Positions 24,313 to 32,965 of a stretch of 64,000 nucleotides of DNA are shown piece by piece. Where the stretch lies: NCBI GenBank assembly GCA_910579295.1, contig CAJTTC010000004.1:62001-126000 (forward strand), in the 5' to 3' direction. Both the position numbers and the translations under genes were made by a program. Under the pieces are notes generated by a model that saw nothing but the letters and a program-made list of their open reading frames with translations, had not been told where the DNA came from and did no database searches. Positions within the stretch are counted from its first letter, which is position 1. Every line of letters starts with the position of its first letter. This DNA comes from an uncultured Christensenella sp. GTDB taxonomy: Bacteria > Bacillota_A > Clostridia > Christensenellales > Borkfalkiaceae.

Positions 24313-24810
24313 ATGGAAAATTATACGGTTGCTTTTATCGGTCACAGAAAAATTAATGAAACTCCCGAATTAAAAAAGCAACTCATTGAACTTATAGAGC
24401 GCCTTATATTGGAAAAAAGCGCAACAACTTTTTTGTTCGGCAGTAGAAGCGCTTTTGACGATTTATGTTACAAAGCCGTCACCAAGCTAAAAGCCAGATA
24501 TCCGCAAATTAGAAGAGTGTACGTAAGGTCGGAATACGAAAATCTTGACAAAATGTATATAGACCTTATTTTATCGGATTACGAAGAAACGGAATTTCCC
24601 AAGCGCGTTCGCAATGCGGGATACAGGTCGTACATACAGCGCAACAGAGCAATGATTGACAGGTGCGACCTCGCAATAATGTACTATAATGAAAATATTC
24701 CGCCCTATATAAACAGGAACAGATTGCAAACAAACAGCGGCACAAAATTGGCGTTCGAGTATGCTAAAAAACAAAATAAGCCAATAATCAATTTATATAA
24801 CGTACAATAA
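24313..24810 (+). CDS. SLOG-superfamily protein (YpsA/DUF1273-like), copy 1
   Basis: The 165-residue Rossmann-like protein opens with VAFIGHRKI and has GSRSAFDDLCYKAVTKLK near residue 40, then CDLAIMYYNE and a C-terminal GTKLAFEYAKKQNKPIINLY. These are features of SLOG domains, which bind nucleotides or nucleotide derivatives and recur in conflict and signalling systems. It is the only gene behind the repressible promoter at 24252. A similarly organised copy exists at 38958. The ligand and role are unknown. Confidence 0.72.
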   Translation: MENYTVAFIGHRKINETPELKKQLIELIERLILEKSATTFLFGSRSAFDDLCYKAVTKLKARYPQIRRVYVRSEYENLDKMYIDLILSDYEETEFPKRVRNAGYRSYIQRNRAMIDRCDLAIMYYNENIPPYINRNRLQTNSGTKLAFEYAKKQNKPIINLYNVQ

Positions 24811-24826
24811 CAAATACAAAACAACG

Positions 24827-24850
24827 GCGGGCGCAAGAATTTGCGCCCGC
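24827..24850 (+). terminator. Hairpin after SLOG copy 1
   Basis: The stem GCGGGCGCAA/TTGCGCCCGC with loop GAAT has only a weak T-rich tail. It matches the cotF terminator (23704-23725) at almost every base, so the XRE-SLOG patch is flanked by near-identical hairpins in direct orientation. Confidence 0.6.
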
Positions 24851-25000
24851 TATGTTCTATTATGGAGGCGTTAAAAATAAATTAAGGATAGGTACAAGCC
24901 GCGTCGCAATCAAAGCGCGTTGGCTTTTTGCAAAATTCGTCTTAGAAAGTCATAATAAAACAAAAATAGCTATTATGATTTTGATAATATAGGTGAGCAC

Positions 25001-25768
25001 TTGGCTGTCATAAAATTAAAAAGTATTTTAGCTTGCGCATTTACTGCCGTTGCGTTTACGGGGCTGTCGCTCGGAGCGCATTATACGGGGGCGTACGCCG
25101 TGTGGTACGGCAATACTCCGCGCCTGTTGCCTATTTATTCCGTCGAGCGCGAGGATAAGGCGATATCCATTTCGTTCGACTGCGCCTGGGGAGTGGAGTA
25201 CACCGACAAAATTTTAAACGCGCTCCGCGTAAGCGACGTTAAAGCCACTTGGTTTATGGTGGAGTTCTGGACTGAGAAGTATCCCGAGTACGTAAAGAAA
25301 ATCGACGCGGCGGGGCACGAAATCGGCACCCACTCGGCAACTCATTCCTATATGTCCAAACAGAACGCCGAGGAAATCCGTCTGGAATTAAAGACTTCTT
25401 CGCAGGCGATAACCGACGTGACGGGCAAGGAGGTGGAGCTTTTCCGCCCGCCCTACGGCGATTACGACGACGAGCTGATAAAGACGGCTTCGGAAGAGGG
25501 CGTTTATACCATACAGTGGGACGTCGATTCCCTTGATTGGCGCGACCTTTCGGCAACCGACATAGCAATGCGCGTAATAAACGGCGCGAAAAGCGGCTCT
25601 ATAATCCTAATGCATAATAACGGTCTGCACACGGCGGAGGCTGTTCCCATAATAATCGAAACGCTCAAAAACAAGGGCTTTACATTCGTTCCCATAGGCG
25701 AGCTCATCTACCGCGAAAATTACACGGTTGACGTCACGGGCAGACAAAAGCCCGTACAGAGCGCTTAA
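25001..25768 (+). CDS. Polysaccharide deacetylase, PdaB-like (sporulation type)
   Basis: The 255-residue protein has an N-terminal uncleaved or cleaved membrane segment (about 8-30) and a NodB-type deacetylase domain. Motifs are SFDCAWG (catalytic Asp), metal-binding HSATH, RPPYGDYD, WDVDSLDW and the terminal IILMHN. The opening YSVEREDKAISISFD is typical of PdaB-type proteins that modify spore cortex peptidoglycan. The start is a TTG at 25001 behind GGTGAG. It sits near coat genes, which supports a sporulation role; the exact substrate is inferred. Confidence 0.85.
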   Translation: MAVIKLKSILACAFTAVAFTGLSLGAHYTGAYAVWYGNTPRLLPIYSVEREDKAISISFDCAWGVEYTDKILNALRVSDVKATWFMVEFWTEKYPEYVKKIDAAGHEIGTHSATHSYMSKQNAEEIRLELKTSSQAITDVTGKEVELFRPPYGDYDDELIKTASEEGVYTIQWDVDSLDWRDLSATDIAMRVINGAKSGSIILMHNNGLHTAEAVPIIIETLKNKGFTFVPIGELIYRENYTVDVTGRQKPVQSA

Positions 25769-25904
25769 TCCCTCGCCGCCGACGATGAAAGGGCGCGAAG
25801 CGACGAACGAGGGCTAAACGTCCGTTGATTTCCGCAGAGGCTGCGCCAAAGTCCGCATTACAAAATCCCGATTGAAGAAATACAAATAATAGAGGTAAAT
25901 AATT

Positions 25905-26600
25905 ATGAACTACTTAACAGAAAAGAACAACAGAGTATACGTCTGCGGTACGATAACTACGGAGGCGGTATTCTCGCACGAGGTGTTCGGCGAGGGCTTT
26001 TATGAATTTTTCGTAGAGGTGAACAGATTGTCGGGTCAGGCAGATATTCTCCCCGTAACCATATCCGAAAGGCTTATGGGCGGCGGTATGAAAGTGGGGG
26101 ACGAGCTGTGCGCGTTGGGGCAATTCCGCTCCTATAACAAGCTCGAAAACGGCAGGTCACGGCTTATGCTTACGGTGTTCGTGCGCGAAGTGCTCGACTT
26201 TCATCCCGGCAAAAACCCCAACAGCATAGTGCTCTCGGGCTATATATGCAAGCCGCCCGTCTATCGCACAACGCCGTTCAACCGCGAAATTGCCGACCTT
26301 TTAATTGCCGTCAACCGTTCGTATAACAAGAGCGATTATATCCCCGCCATAGCGTGGGGCAGAAACGCGCGGTTCGTCAAAAATCTGGAAGTAGGCGACA
26401 AAGTTGCGCTTTCGGGCAGAATACAGTCGCGCGAGTATCAGAAGAAGCAGGCGGACGAGACGTTCGTCACTATGACGGCGTACGAGGTGTCCGTGTCCAA
26501 GCTCGCGGCGTTCGACGACGACAGCGATTTCGATATCGACGAGGAGTTCGATTTGTATTCCGTTCCCGCCGTCGGCGCGCCCAAGCACAGCGAAGAGTGA
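25905..26600 (+). CDS. Single-stranded DNA-binding protein-like, tandem OB folds
   Basis: The 231-residue protein appears to hold two OB domains. Residues 1-100 contain RVYVCGTITTEAVFSHEVFGEGF, and residues 105-205 contain NSIVLSGYICKPPVYRTTPFNREIADLLIAVNR and KVALSGRIQSREYQ, the typical SSB core. The tail is acidic (DDDSDFDIDEEFD) but does not end in the DDDIPF-type peptide of canonical SSB. It may therefore be a specialised or second SSB of Clostridia. GAGGT precedes the start. Confidence 0.75.
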   Translation: MNYLTEKNNRVYVCGTITTEAVFSHEVFGEGFYEFFVEVNRLSGQADILPVTISERLMGGGMKVGDELCALGQFRSYNKLENGRSRLMLTVFVREVLDFHPGKNPNSIVLSGYICKPPVYRTTPFNREIADLLIAVNRSYNKSDYIPAIAWGRNARFVKNLEVGDKVALSGRIQSREYQKKQADETFVTMTAYEVSVSKLAAFDDDSDFDIDEEFDLYSVPAVGAPKHSEE

Positions 26601-26676
26601 GGTTTGTCAGATAATCACAAGCGCGACTTTAACTATTTGTAACTTATAAACATTATTAATAATATTCGCCCGTCGG

Positions 26677-26704
26677 TTGCAATCGGCGGGCGAAGTGTTA
26701 TAAT
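26677..26704 (+). promoter_or_regulatory. Promoter of the MATE gene
   Basis: TTGCAA (26677-26682), 16-nt spacer, TATAAT (26699-26704). It overlaps a hairpin, TTCGCCCG (26665-26672) with CGGGCGAA (26687-26694), which may also end the upstream transcript although no U-run follows. Confidence 0.6.
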
Positions 26705-26742
26705 ACAAGTGAAAAAGTCAATCTTGCGGGAAAAATAATGCT

Positions 26743-28116
26743 ATGAAAGAACAAAAGACGTTCGATTTAACGCAGGGCAACGTGTGGAAAACGTTACTCT
26801 TATATACATTGCCGTTGCTCGGCAGCGCGCTTGTTCAGCAGGCGTATTCGCTTGCCGACCTGTTGATTGTCGGCAACTTCGCCGCGGACGGACAAACTTC
26901 GCTTACGGCTGTCGGCGAGGCGTCAACAATGGTCAACATTCTGCTTGCCTTTGCGCTCGGCTGTAACGGCGGCTGTTCGGTAATCGTAGCTAAGTATTTC
27001 GGCGCAAGAAATAATTTAAAGGTAAGGGAAACGGTCAACACCGCGCTCATATCCTTCTCCGTACTCTGCGTTGCCGTTATGGCGTTGGGCTTCGGACTTG
27101 CCAAACCGTCAATGTACGTGCTCGACGTCACCGACCCCGTCGTTATGGACGGCAGTCTTACATATCTCTATATCTACCTCGGCTCGTTGCCGTTCGTCTT
27201 TCTGTACAATATCGGTTGCGGAATTTGCTCTGCTCTCGGCGACAGCAAAACGCCCTTTCTCTTTCTCGTCTTTTCGTCGGTGGTTAACGTCGGGCTCGAC
27301 CTGCTTTTCGTGTGGGTCTTTCATTGGGACGTAGGCGGAGCGGCGTGGGCAACCTTCATTTCACAGGTTGCGGCAACCGTCCTCACGGTGGTTGTACTCT
27401 TAAAAAAGCTTAAAGCAATTAAGTGCGAGGAGCGTCCCGCGCGCTTCAACAAGAGTATTTGCAAGGACTTAACCGTCACTTCGATACCCATTATTTTACA
27501 GAACAGCTTTGTTTCGGTGGGTAATTTCTTCGTGCAGAAGCGCATAAATCTGATAAGCCTTGACGCGGCGGCGGGCTTTACAACGGGCTTTAAGCTCGTG
27601 CAGATAGCCAACGTCGGCGTGGGCACTATGACTAACGGACTTGCAAATTTCTGCTCGCAGAACAAGGCGGCGGGGCAGATAAGGCGCATAAAGCAGGGAT
27701 ATTTAGCCGTGCTCGCCTACGCAATGTGCACAAGCCTCATATTCTTAGTTCTCTGCGAGTGCTTTCCCCGTGCGCTCACAATGGTATTTATCGAAAACCC
27801 CACTGAAGAGGCGGTCAATTCCTCTATTGAGTTTTTGCGCGTCGTTTCGGCGTTCCTGCCAGTCGTGTGCGTTAAAATTGTGTCCGACGGCGCGGTGAGG
27901 GGATGCGGCGGCAACCTCGGGTTTACCATATCAACCTTTACCGACCTCATTTTAAGAGTGGCGTTTGTTTATATTTTAGTCGGCGCGGGTATGGGCTTTT
28001 CGGGCGTGTGCTGGTCGTGGGCGATAGGCTGGTCTACGAGTATGTTCATAGCGCTCGGCTTCTTTATCGGCACGCCGTGTCTGCGCAAGCCCAAAACAGC
28101 AGGGCAAAATACTTGA
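26743..28116 (+). CDS. MATE-family multidrug efflux transporter
   Basis: The 457-residue protein has about 12 membrane helices in two homologous halves. The first opens VWKTLLLYTLPLLGSALVQQ and contains NFAADGQTSLTAVGEAS; the second half begins near VTSIPIILQNSFVSVGNFF. The family exports cationic drugs or metabolites with Na+ or H+ in exchange. It belongs to the NorM/DinF-like Clostridia group. It is a single gene; substrate unknown. Confidence 0.9.
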   Translation: MKEQKTFDLTQGNVWKTLLLYTLPLLGSALVQQAYSLADLLIVGNFAADGQTSLTAVGEASTMVNILLAFALGCNGGCSVIVAKYFGARNNLKVRETVNTALISFSVLCVAVMALGFGLAKPSMYVLDVTDPVVMDGSLTYLYIYLGSLPFVFLYNIGCGICSALGDSKTPFLFLVFSSVVNVGLDLLFVWVFHWDVGGAAWATFISQVAATVLTVVVLLKKLKAIKCEERPARFNKSICKDLTVTSIPIILQNSFVSVGNFFVQKRINLISLDAAAGFTTGFKLVQIANVGVGTMTNGLANFCSQNKAAGQIRRIKQGYLAVLAYAMCTSLIFLVLCECFPRALTMVFIENPTEEAVNSSIEFLRVVSAFLPVVCVKIVSDGAVRGCGGNLGFTISTFTDLILRVAFVYILVGAGMGFSGVCWSWAIGWSTSMFIALGFFIGTPCLRKPKTAGQNT

Positions 28117-28139
28117 TTTATATTCGTATTTATGGTAAA

Positions 28140-28160
28140 ATTCCTTATATATTAAGGAAT
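28140..28160 (+). promoter_or_regulatory. Hairpin overlapping the leuA ribosome site
   Basis: ATTCCTTA (28140-28147) and TAAGGAAT (28153-28160) form an 8-bp perfect stem with loop TATAT. The right arm contains the AAGGA that serves the ATG at 28164, so it could limit translation, or be a protein-binding palindrome. Confidence 0.5.
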
Positions 28161-28163
28161 ACT

Positions 28164-29822
28164 ATGAATAATTATACAAAATATAAAAAACAATTCATAC
28201 TGCCGCCCGTCGAGTGCTCGGGTTGGTCGAAAAAATTCAGCGTGGAGCGCGCGCCCGTGTGGTGCTCGGTAGACCTGCGCGACGGCAATCAAAGCTTAAT
28301 CGAGCCTATGTCGCTCGAAACCAAGCTCGAATTTTTCAAGTTGCTCGTTGAAATAGGCTTCAAGGAGATAGAAGTCGGCTTCCCTGCGGCGAGCCAAACG
28401 GAGTACGACTTTCTGCGCAGGCTAATCGAGGACGACCTTATCCCCGACGGCGTAACCGTGCAGGTGCTTACGCAGGCGCGGGAGCATATAATCAAAAAGA
28501 CGTTCGAGGCGCTTAAAGGCGTAAAGAGCGCGATAGTGCATGTCTACAATTCAACTTCGGTTGCTCAGCGCGAGCAGGTGTTCGCCAAGGATAAAGAGCA
28601 GATTAAAAAGATTGCCGTGGACGGCGCGCTCCTTTTGAAGAAGCTTGCGGCGGAGAACGGCGGCAATTACCGCTTCGAGTATTCCCCCGAATCGTTCACG
28701 GGTACGGAGCCGGAGTACGCGTTGGAGGTCGTCAACGCCGTGCTCGACGTATGGCAACCCTCGAAGGACAACAAGGCTATAATAAATCTGCCCGCCACGG
28801 TGGAAAACGCTATGCCGCACGTATACGCAAGTCAGGTTGAGTACATATCAAAGAATATGAAATACCGTGACGGCGTAGTGCTGTCGCTTCACCCGCACAA
28901 CGACAGAGGGTGCGGCGTGGCAAGCGCGGAGTTCGGCTTGCTTGCGGGCGCGGACAGGATAGAAGGCACGCTCTTCGGCAACGGCGAGCGCACGGGCAAC
29001 GTCGATATTATTACGCTTGCGGGCAATATGTTTTCGCAGGGCGTCGACCCTAAGTTGAATTTTTCGGATATGCCGCGCATAACCGCTCTGTATAAAAGCT
29101 TTACGGCAATGCCCGTAAGTCCGCGCCACCCGTATGCGGGCGAGTTGGTTTTCGCCGCCTTTTCGGGCAGTCATCAGGACGCTATCGCTAAGGGTATGGC
29201 GTTCCGCAAAAAAACGGGGCGCGAGGTGTGGGACGTTCCCTATCTTCCGATTGACCCCGAGGACGTCGGCAGAGAGTATCAGACGGACGTTATCCGCATA
29301 AACTCACAGTCGGGCAAGGGCGGCGTGGGCTACGTTATGCTCACGGGCTACGGGATAGAGATGCCCGCCAGAATGAAGGAGCATTTCGGCTATAAGGTTA
29401 AGGCTGTTTCGGACAGGGAGCATAAGGAATTAAAGCCCGCCGAGGTGTATGCGGTATTTGAGCGCAATTACCTCTCGCCCGAACGTCGCTTTACGATAAC
29501 CGAATGTCATTTCCGTCAGACGGACGGCATAGAAGCTACCCTTACCGTCGATTACGGCGAGGATAAAGCGACAGTCAATGCGGCGGGTAACGGCAGGTTA
29601 GACGCTGTATCCAACGCGCTCAAAGCTCTGTTCGGTCTCGAATACGTGGTGACGGGCTACGAACAGCACGCGCTGACCGACGGCTCGCGTTCGCAGGCGA
29701 TTTCGTACGTCGGAGTGGAGTGCAATGGTAAAACCTTTTGGGGCGCGGGCATAGACGACGATATTATCAACAGCTCGTACAAGGCTCTCGCCGCCGCCGT
29801 AAACAACCTGCTCTGCAATTAA
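28164..29822 (+). CDS. leuA: 2-isopropylmalate synthase
   Basis: LeuA condenses acetyl-CoA with 2-ketoisovalerate as the first committed step of leucine synthesis. The 552-residue protein is the longer LeuA type. It has DLRDGNQSLIEPMS and metal-binding HPHNDRG, GTLFGNGERTGNVD, then a C-terminal regulatory domain (about 430-550) that mediates leucine feedback. The ATG at 28164 after AAGGAAT is used because a longer frame upstream runs into the MATE gene. No other leu genes are nearby. Confidence 0.93.
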   Translation: MNNYTKYKKQFILPPVECSGWSKKFSVERAPVWCSVDLRDGNQSLIEPMSLETKLEFFKLLVEIGFKEIEVGFPAASQTEYDFLRRLIEDDLIPDGVTVQVLTQAREHIIKKTFEALKGVKSAIVHVYNSTSVAQREQVFAKDKEQIKKIAVDGALLLKKLAAENGGNYRFEYSPESFTGTEPEYALEVVNAVLDVWQPSKDNKAIINLPATVENAMPHVYASQVEYISKNMKYRDGVVLSLHPHNDRGCGVASAEFGLLAGADRIEGTLFGNGERTGNVDIITLAGNMFSQGVDPKLNFSDMPRITALYKSFTAMPVSPRHPYAGELVFAAFSGSHQDAIAKGMAFRKKTGREVWDVPYLPIDPEDVGREYQTDVIRINSQSGKGGVGYVMLTGYGIEMPARMKEHFGYKVKAVSDREHKELKPAEVYAVFERNYLSPERRFTITECHFRQTDGIEATLTVDYGEDKATVNAAGNGRLDAVSNALKALFGLEYVVTGYEQHALTDGSRSQAISYVGVECNGKTFWGAGIDDDIINSSYKALAAAVNNLLCN

Positions 29823-29920
29823 AATCCCCGACCTAAACGTCGCGCCGTCGCGAGGCGTTGCGCCGTATAGCGGGGTGTGCTCGGGGCTGAAAAAAATAAA
29901 TTCTGTAAAAGGCAAAAATT

Positions 29921-30952
29921 ATGATAGACGGACCTCTTTTTTCAATAGGAAGCCTGCATTTTTATCCGTACGGTATGTGTATGGCGCTGGGCATAATCCT
30001 GTGTTTCGCTTTTCTGATGTTCGCGTTTACAAAGCGCAACTTCAACGACGAGGCGATAGATAAAATTCTGTTCATAGGCGTCTTCGCTACGGCGTTCGGC
30101 GTGTTTATGGCAATGGTCTTTCAGGCGCTGTACGACTATATCGAAAACCCGTCGGGCGGGTTCGATCTGGGCGGTTCTATGACGTTTCAGGGCGGGCTTA
30201 TCGGCGGCGTTGCAAGCTTTCTTCTCGTGTGGAATTTGTACGTCTTCGTCATTGCGCCCCGCACAAAAATCAAGTTTTTACAGAACAATATGAACGCGGC
30301 TATCAGCGACGCGCTACCCATAATTCCAATCGGTATAACCATTGCGCACGCATTCGGTCGTCTGGGCTGTACGTTCGCCGGTTGCTGTCACGGAGCGCAG
30401 ACCGACGCGTGGTACGGAATATGGATGTATACGGCGGAGTTCGGCTATGCAAAGGTTGTGCCTACTCAGCTCTTCGAGTGCCTGTTCCTCGTTGCGCTCA
30501 CGGGAGTAATGGCGTTACTCTTTTTCAGGTTTAAGTTCAAGTACAATTTCGGGCTCTACGCAATCGCGTACGGCGTATGGCGCTTTATCATAGAGTTCGT
30601 AAGGGACGACCACCGCGGCAACTTTGTCGGCGGCTTAACGCCCTCGCAGTTCTGGTCGATAATAATGGTCATCGTCGGAATAGGCTATTTCTTCCTTGTA
30701 AAGTACTTCTTGTCGCGCTTCGAAAAGCACCCCGAGCTTCAATCTCCCGTACGTCAACCCAAGGGCAAAAAGGCAAAAAATGCCCAAACGCTTGAAATTG
30801 TCAGCGCCGAGGGAAAAGTCGAGGAAAACGCCGAAGTCGATGTCGGTGAAAGCGCCGAAGAAAACGCCGAAGTCGATGTCGGTGAAAGCGCCGAAAACGG
30901 TTTGCAACAGACGGGCGACGGTAATTCGGAAGGGGAAAACCGACCGCAGTAA
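29921..30952 (+). CDS. lgt: Prolipoprotein diacylglyceryl transferase Lgt
   Basis: Lgt transfers diacylglycerol from phosphatidylglycerol to the lipobox Cys of prolipoproteins in the membrane. The 343 residues contain seven or so membrane segments, TFQGGLIGG, the signature HAFGRLGCTFAGCCHG and a late YGVWRFIIEFVRDD. A charged C-terminal tail of about 75 residues beyond the usual end carries a duplicated 12-residue acidic unit. The starch-binding lipoprotein at 46.6 kb is a likely client. Confidence 0.94.
   Translation: MIDGPLFSIGSLHFYPYGMCMALGIILCFAFLMFAFTKRNFNDEAIDKILFIGVFATAFGVFMAMVFQALYDYIENPSGGFDLGGSMTFQGGLIGGVASFLLVWNLYVFVIAPRTKIKFLQNNMNAAISDALPIIPIGITIAHAFGRLGCTFAGCCHGAQTDAWYGIWMYTAEFGYAKVVPTQLFECLFLVALTGVMALLFFRFKFKYNFGLYAIAYGVWRFIIEFVRDDHRGNFVGGLTPSQFWSIIMVIVGIGYFFLVKYFLSRFEKHPELQSPVRQPKGKKAKNAQTLEIVSAEGKVEENAEVDVGESAEENAEVDVGESAENGLQQTGDGNSEGENRPQ
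30821..30892 (+). repeat. 36-bp tandem repeat in the lgt tail
   Basis: Two adjacent 36-bp copies (30821-30856, 30857-30892) differ at one base and encode the acidic unit EENAEVDVGESA twice. Being a multiple of 3, the copy number could change without a frameshift. Confidence 0.9.
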
Positions 30953-30972
30953 ACTCAATCATACAATCAAAG

Positions 30973-31004
30973 CCTGCAATCGCAAGATTGCGGGTATTTT
31001 TTTA
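30973..31004 (+). terminator. Terminator of lgt
   Basis: CCTGCAATC pairs with GATTGCGGG (one G-U pair) around loop GCAA, followed by TATTTTTTTATT. Confidence 0.85.
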
Positions 31005-31047
31005 TTTGTAAACGTACAAACTGTTTTTGTTGTAAAAAGGAGAAAAT

Positions 31048-31593
31048 ATGAAAGCAACAGGAATAGTTAGAAGAATAGACGAACTCGGCAGAGTGGTAAT
31101 CCCCAAGGAAATCCGTTCTACCCTGCGTTTAAAGAGCGGCGACCCGTTGGAAATATTTACCGACCGTGACGAGCTGATGCTCAAAAAGTACTCGCCGATA
31201 GCCTCGCTCGAAAAATTTTCGGAGGGCACGGCAAAGAGCCTTTCCGAACTCTCGGGACATCTTGCGATCGTCTGCGACACCGACGAGGTGCTGCACGCGG
31301 CGGGCAGCGGCAAGCGCGAGGTTGCCGGCAGAGCCGTTTCCCAAAAGCTGGATAAGATTATGCAGGAGCGCAGAAGCTACGTTGCCAATCTTGCCGAGGG
31401 CGGCGATATCGTTCCCATATGCGAGGGCGACGGCAGTGCGATAACCGCGCAGATAATAGTGCCGATAGTTTCTAACGGCGACTGTCTGGGCGCGGTTGCG
31501 CTTGTATCCACGGAGCAGGGCGCAAAAATAGAGGCGGGCGCGTGCAAGTTAGCGCAGTTATCGGCGACAATTCTTGCAAACCAATTCGAATAA
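31048..31593 (+). CDS. spoVT: Stage V sporulation regulator SpoVT
   Basis: SpoVT is an AbrB-type transcription factor tuning sigma-G-dependent gene expression in the forespore. The 181-residue protein has an N-terminal swapped-hairpin DNA-binding domain (MKATGIVRRIDELGRVVIPK, residues 1-50) and a C-terminal GAF domain (about 60-180). This two-domain length distinguishes SpoVT from AbrB. RBS AAAGGAG. spoVB follows after 4 nt; the spoVT-spoVB-mazG order is classical in Firmicutes. Confidence 0.95.
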   Translation: MKATGIVRRIDELGRVVIPKEIRSTLRLKSGDPLEIFTDRDELMLKKYSPIASLEKFSEGTAKSLSELSGHLAIVCDTDEVLHAAGSGKREVAGRAVSQKLDKIMQERRSYVANLAEGGDIVPICEGDGSAITAQIIVPIVSNGDCLGAVALVSTEQGAKIEAGACKLAQLSATILANQFE

Positions 31594-31597
31594 ATAA

Positions 31598-32965
31598 ATG
31601 AAAAAGCAAAGCTATATAAAGGGCGCGATAATAATATCTGTGGGCGGCTTTTTGTCCAAGCTTCTCGGCGCAATCTACCGCATACCCCTCGTTGCCTATC
31701 TCGGCGGCGAGGGTATGGGTATTTACCAAATGGTATATCCGCTGTACTGCATTCTATTAACCGTATCGGCGAGCGGCATACCTACGGGCATTGCGCGGCT
31801 CATTTCGTCGGGGGGAGCTAACGGAGCGGAGAAAAAAGCTTTCTACCTGTACGGCGGCATAGGGCTTATAGGCTCGCTTATAATGTTTGCGCTCTCCGTG
31901 CCTCTCGCCGCGGCGCAGGGCGAAACGGAGGTGGCTCTCTGTTGCCGTCTGCTTTCGCCGTCGGTGTTCTTTGTCGCTCTCATCTCGGTCGTTCGCGGCT
32001 ATTTTCAGGGCAGAGGCAATATGTATCCCACGGCGTTTACAGAGGTTGCCGAGCAGTTAATCAAGGTGGGAGCGGGCATTTCGTTGGCGGGGCTGTACCG
32101 CGGTAACATAGCCAAAGCAACCGCCGCGGCAGTGCTCGCCGTAACAATAAGCGAAATTGTCACCTGCGTTTTTGCCGCCGCTCTGTATCTCGGCGAACGC
32201 ACGAAGCAGAAGCCGCTCTACCGTCAGACGGGCGGCGCGTCGGTAAAGAGCATACTTGCCTACACCGTGCCGCTCACATTTACGGCGATAGCAATGCCCG
32301 TAAGTCAGCTTCTGGAAAGCATAGCGGTAGTCAATATACTGCGCTCCTCGGCTGAAAACGCCACCGCGCTTTACGGCATTTTCTCGGGTTGCGCGGTAAC
32401 AATTATCAATCTTCCCGTGTCGGTAACGTACGGGCTGGCGGCGGCAAGCGTGCCCAATATCTCCCCGTTGGCGGCAAACGGCGATTTTAAGGGGGCAAAG
32501 CGCGAGGTGAAAAAGGCGCTGTTGTATACCGCCGCAATATCCGTTCCCTTCGCCGTCGCTCTGTACGTCTTCGCGCCGCTTGCCGCGCGTATCATTTTCC
32601 CGTCGCTGACAGGCGAAGAAAAGGGGCTCTTGATAACTCTCGTGCGCATAATGTCGGTAAACGCCGTCACGTCCTCGCTCGTACAAACCTCTTCGGCGTG
32701 CATAACCTCGCTCGGCAGACCTCTGCTCGGCACGGTTACGCAGTGGGTAACGGGCGTTATAAGGGTTGCGCTGTCCGCGCTCCTCGTAGCGTTCACCCCG
32801 CTGTCGATTGTCGGCGTAGCCGTTTCGGCAAATTGTTGTTATTTGGTTGCGGTTATTCTCAATTTCTGCTATATTATAATGGTAAATAATAAAAAGGGGC
32901 AGAACAATGTCAATAACGTTGATAGGCTTGGGAATAAAGGCAGGGGACTTAACGCGGTCGGCTGA
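31598..32965 (+). CDS. spoVB: Stage V sporulation protein B-like flippase
   Basis: The 455-residue MOP-superfamily (MVF/polysaccharide flippase) membrane protein has about 14 hydrophobic segments. It has the opening ISVGGFLSKLLGAIYRIPL and GMGIYQMVYPLYCILLTVSASGIP, typical of SpoVB, which is needed for spore cortex synthesis and probably flips a lipid-linked precursor. It overlaps the following mazG by 59 nt in a different frame. Confidence 0.92.
   Translation: MKKQSYIKGAIIISVGGFLSKLLGAIYRIPLVAYLGGEGMGIYQMVYPLYCILLTVSASGIPTGIARLISSGGANGAEKKAFYLYGGIGLIGSLIMFALSVPLAAAQGETEVALCCRLLSPSVFFVALISVVRGYFQGRGNMYPTAFTEVAEQLIKVGAGISLAGLYRGNIAKATAAAVLAVTISEIVTCVFAAALYLGERTKQKPLYRQTGGASVKSILAYTVPLTFTAIAMPVSQLLESIAVVNILRSSAENATALYGIFSGCAVTIINLPVSVTYGLAAASVPNISPLAANGDFKGAKREVKKALLYTAAISVPFAVALYVFAPLAARIIFPSLTGEEKGLLITLVRIMSVNAVTSSLVQTSSACITSLGRPLLGTVTQWVTGVIRVALSALLVAFTPLSIVGVAVSANCCYLVAVILNFCYIIMVNNKKGQNNVNNVDRLGNKGRGLNAVG

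Noticed and set aside
25769..25904. Small repeats between pdaB and ssb as a mobile repeat
   Set aside because: A few imperfect GC-rich pairings only; no terminal repeats comparable to the 23741 element.
27903..28163. Longer leuA starting at 27903
   Set aside because: The extra residues run through the end of the MATE gene in another frame and lack leuA similarity; ATG at 28164 has a ribosome site.
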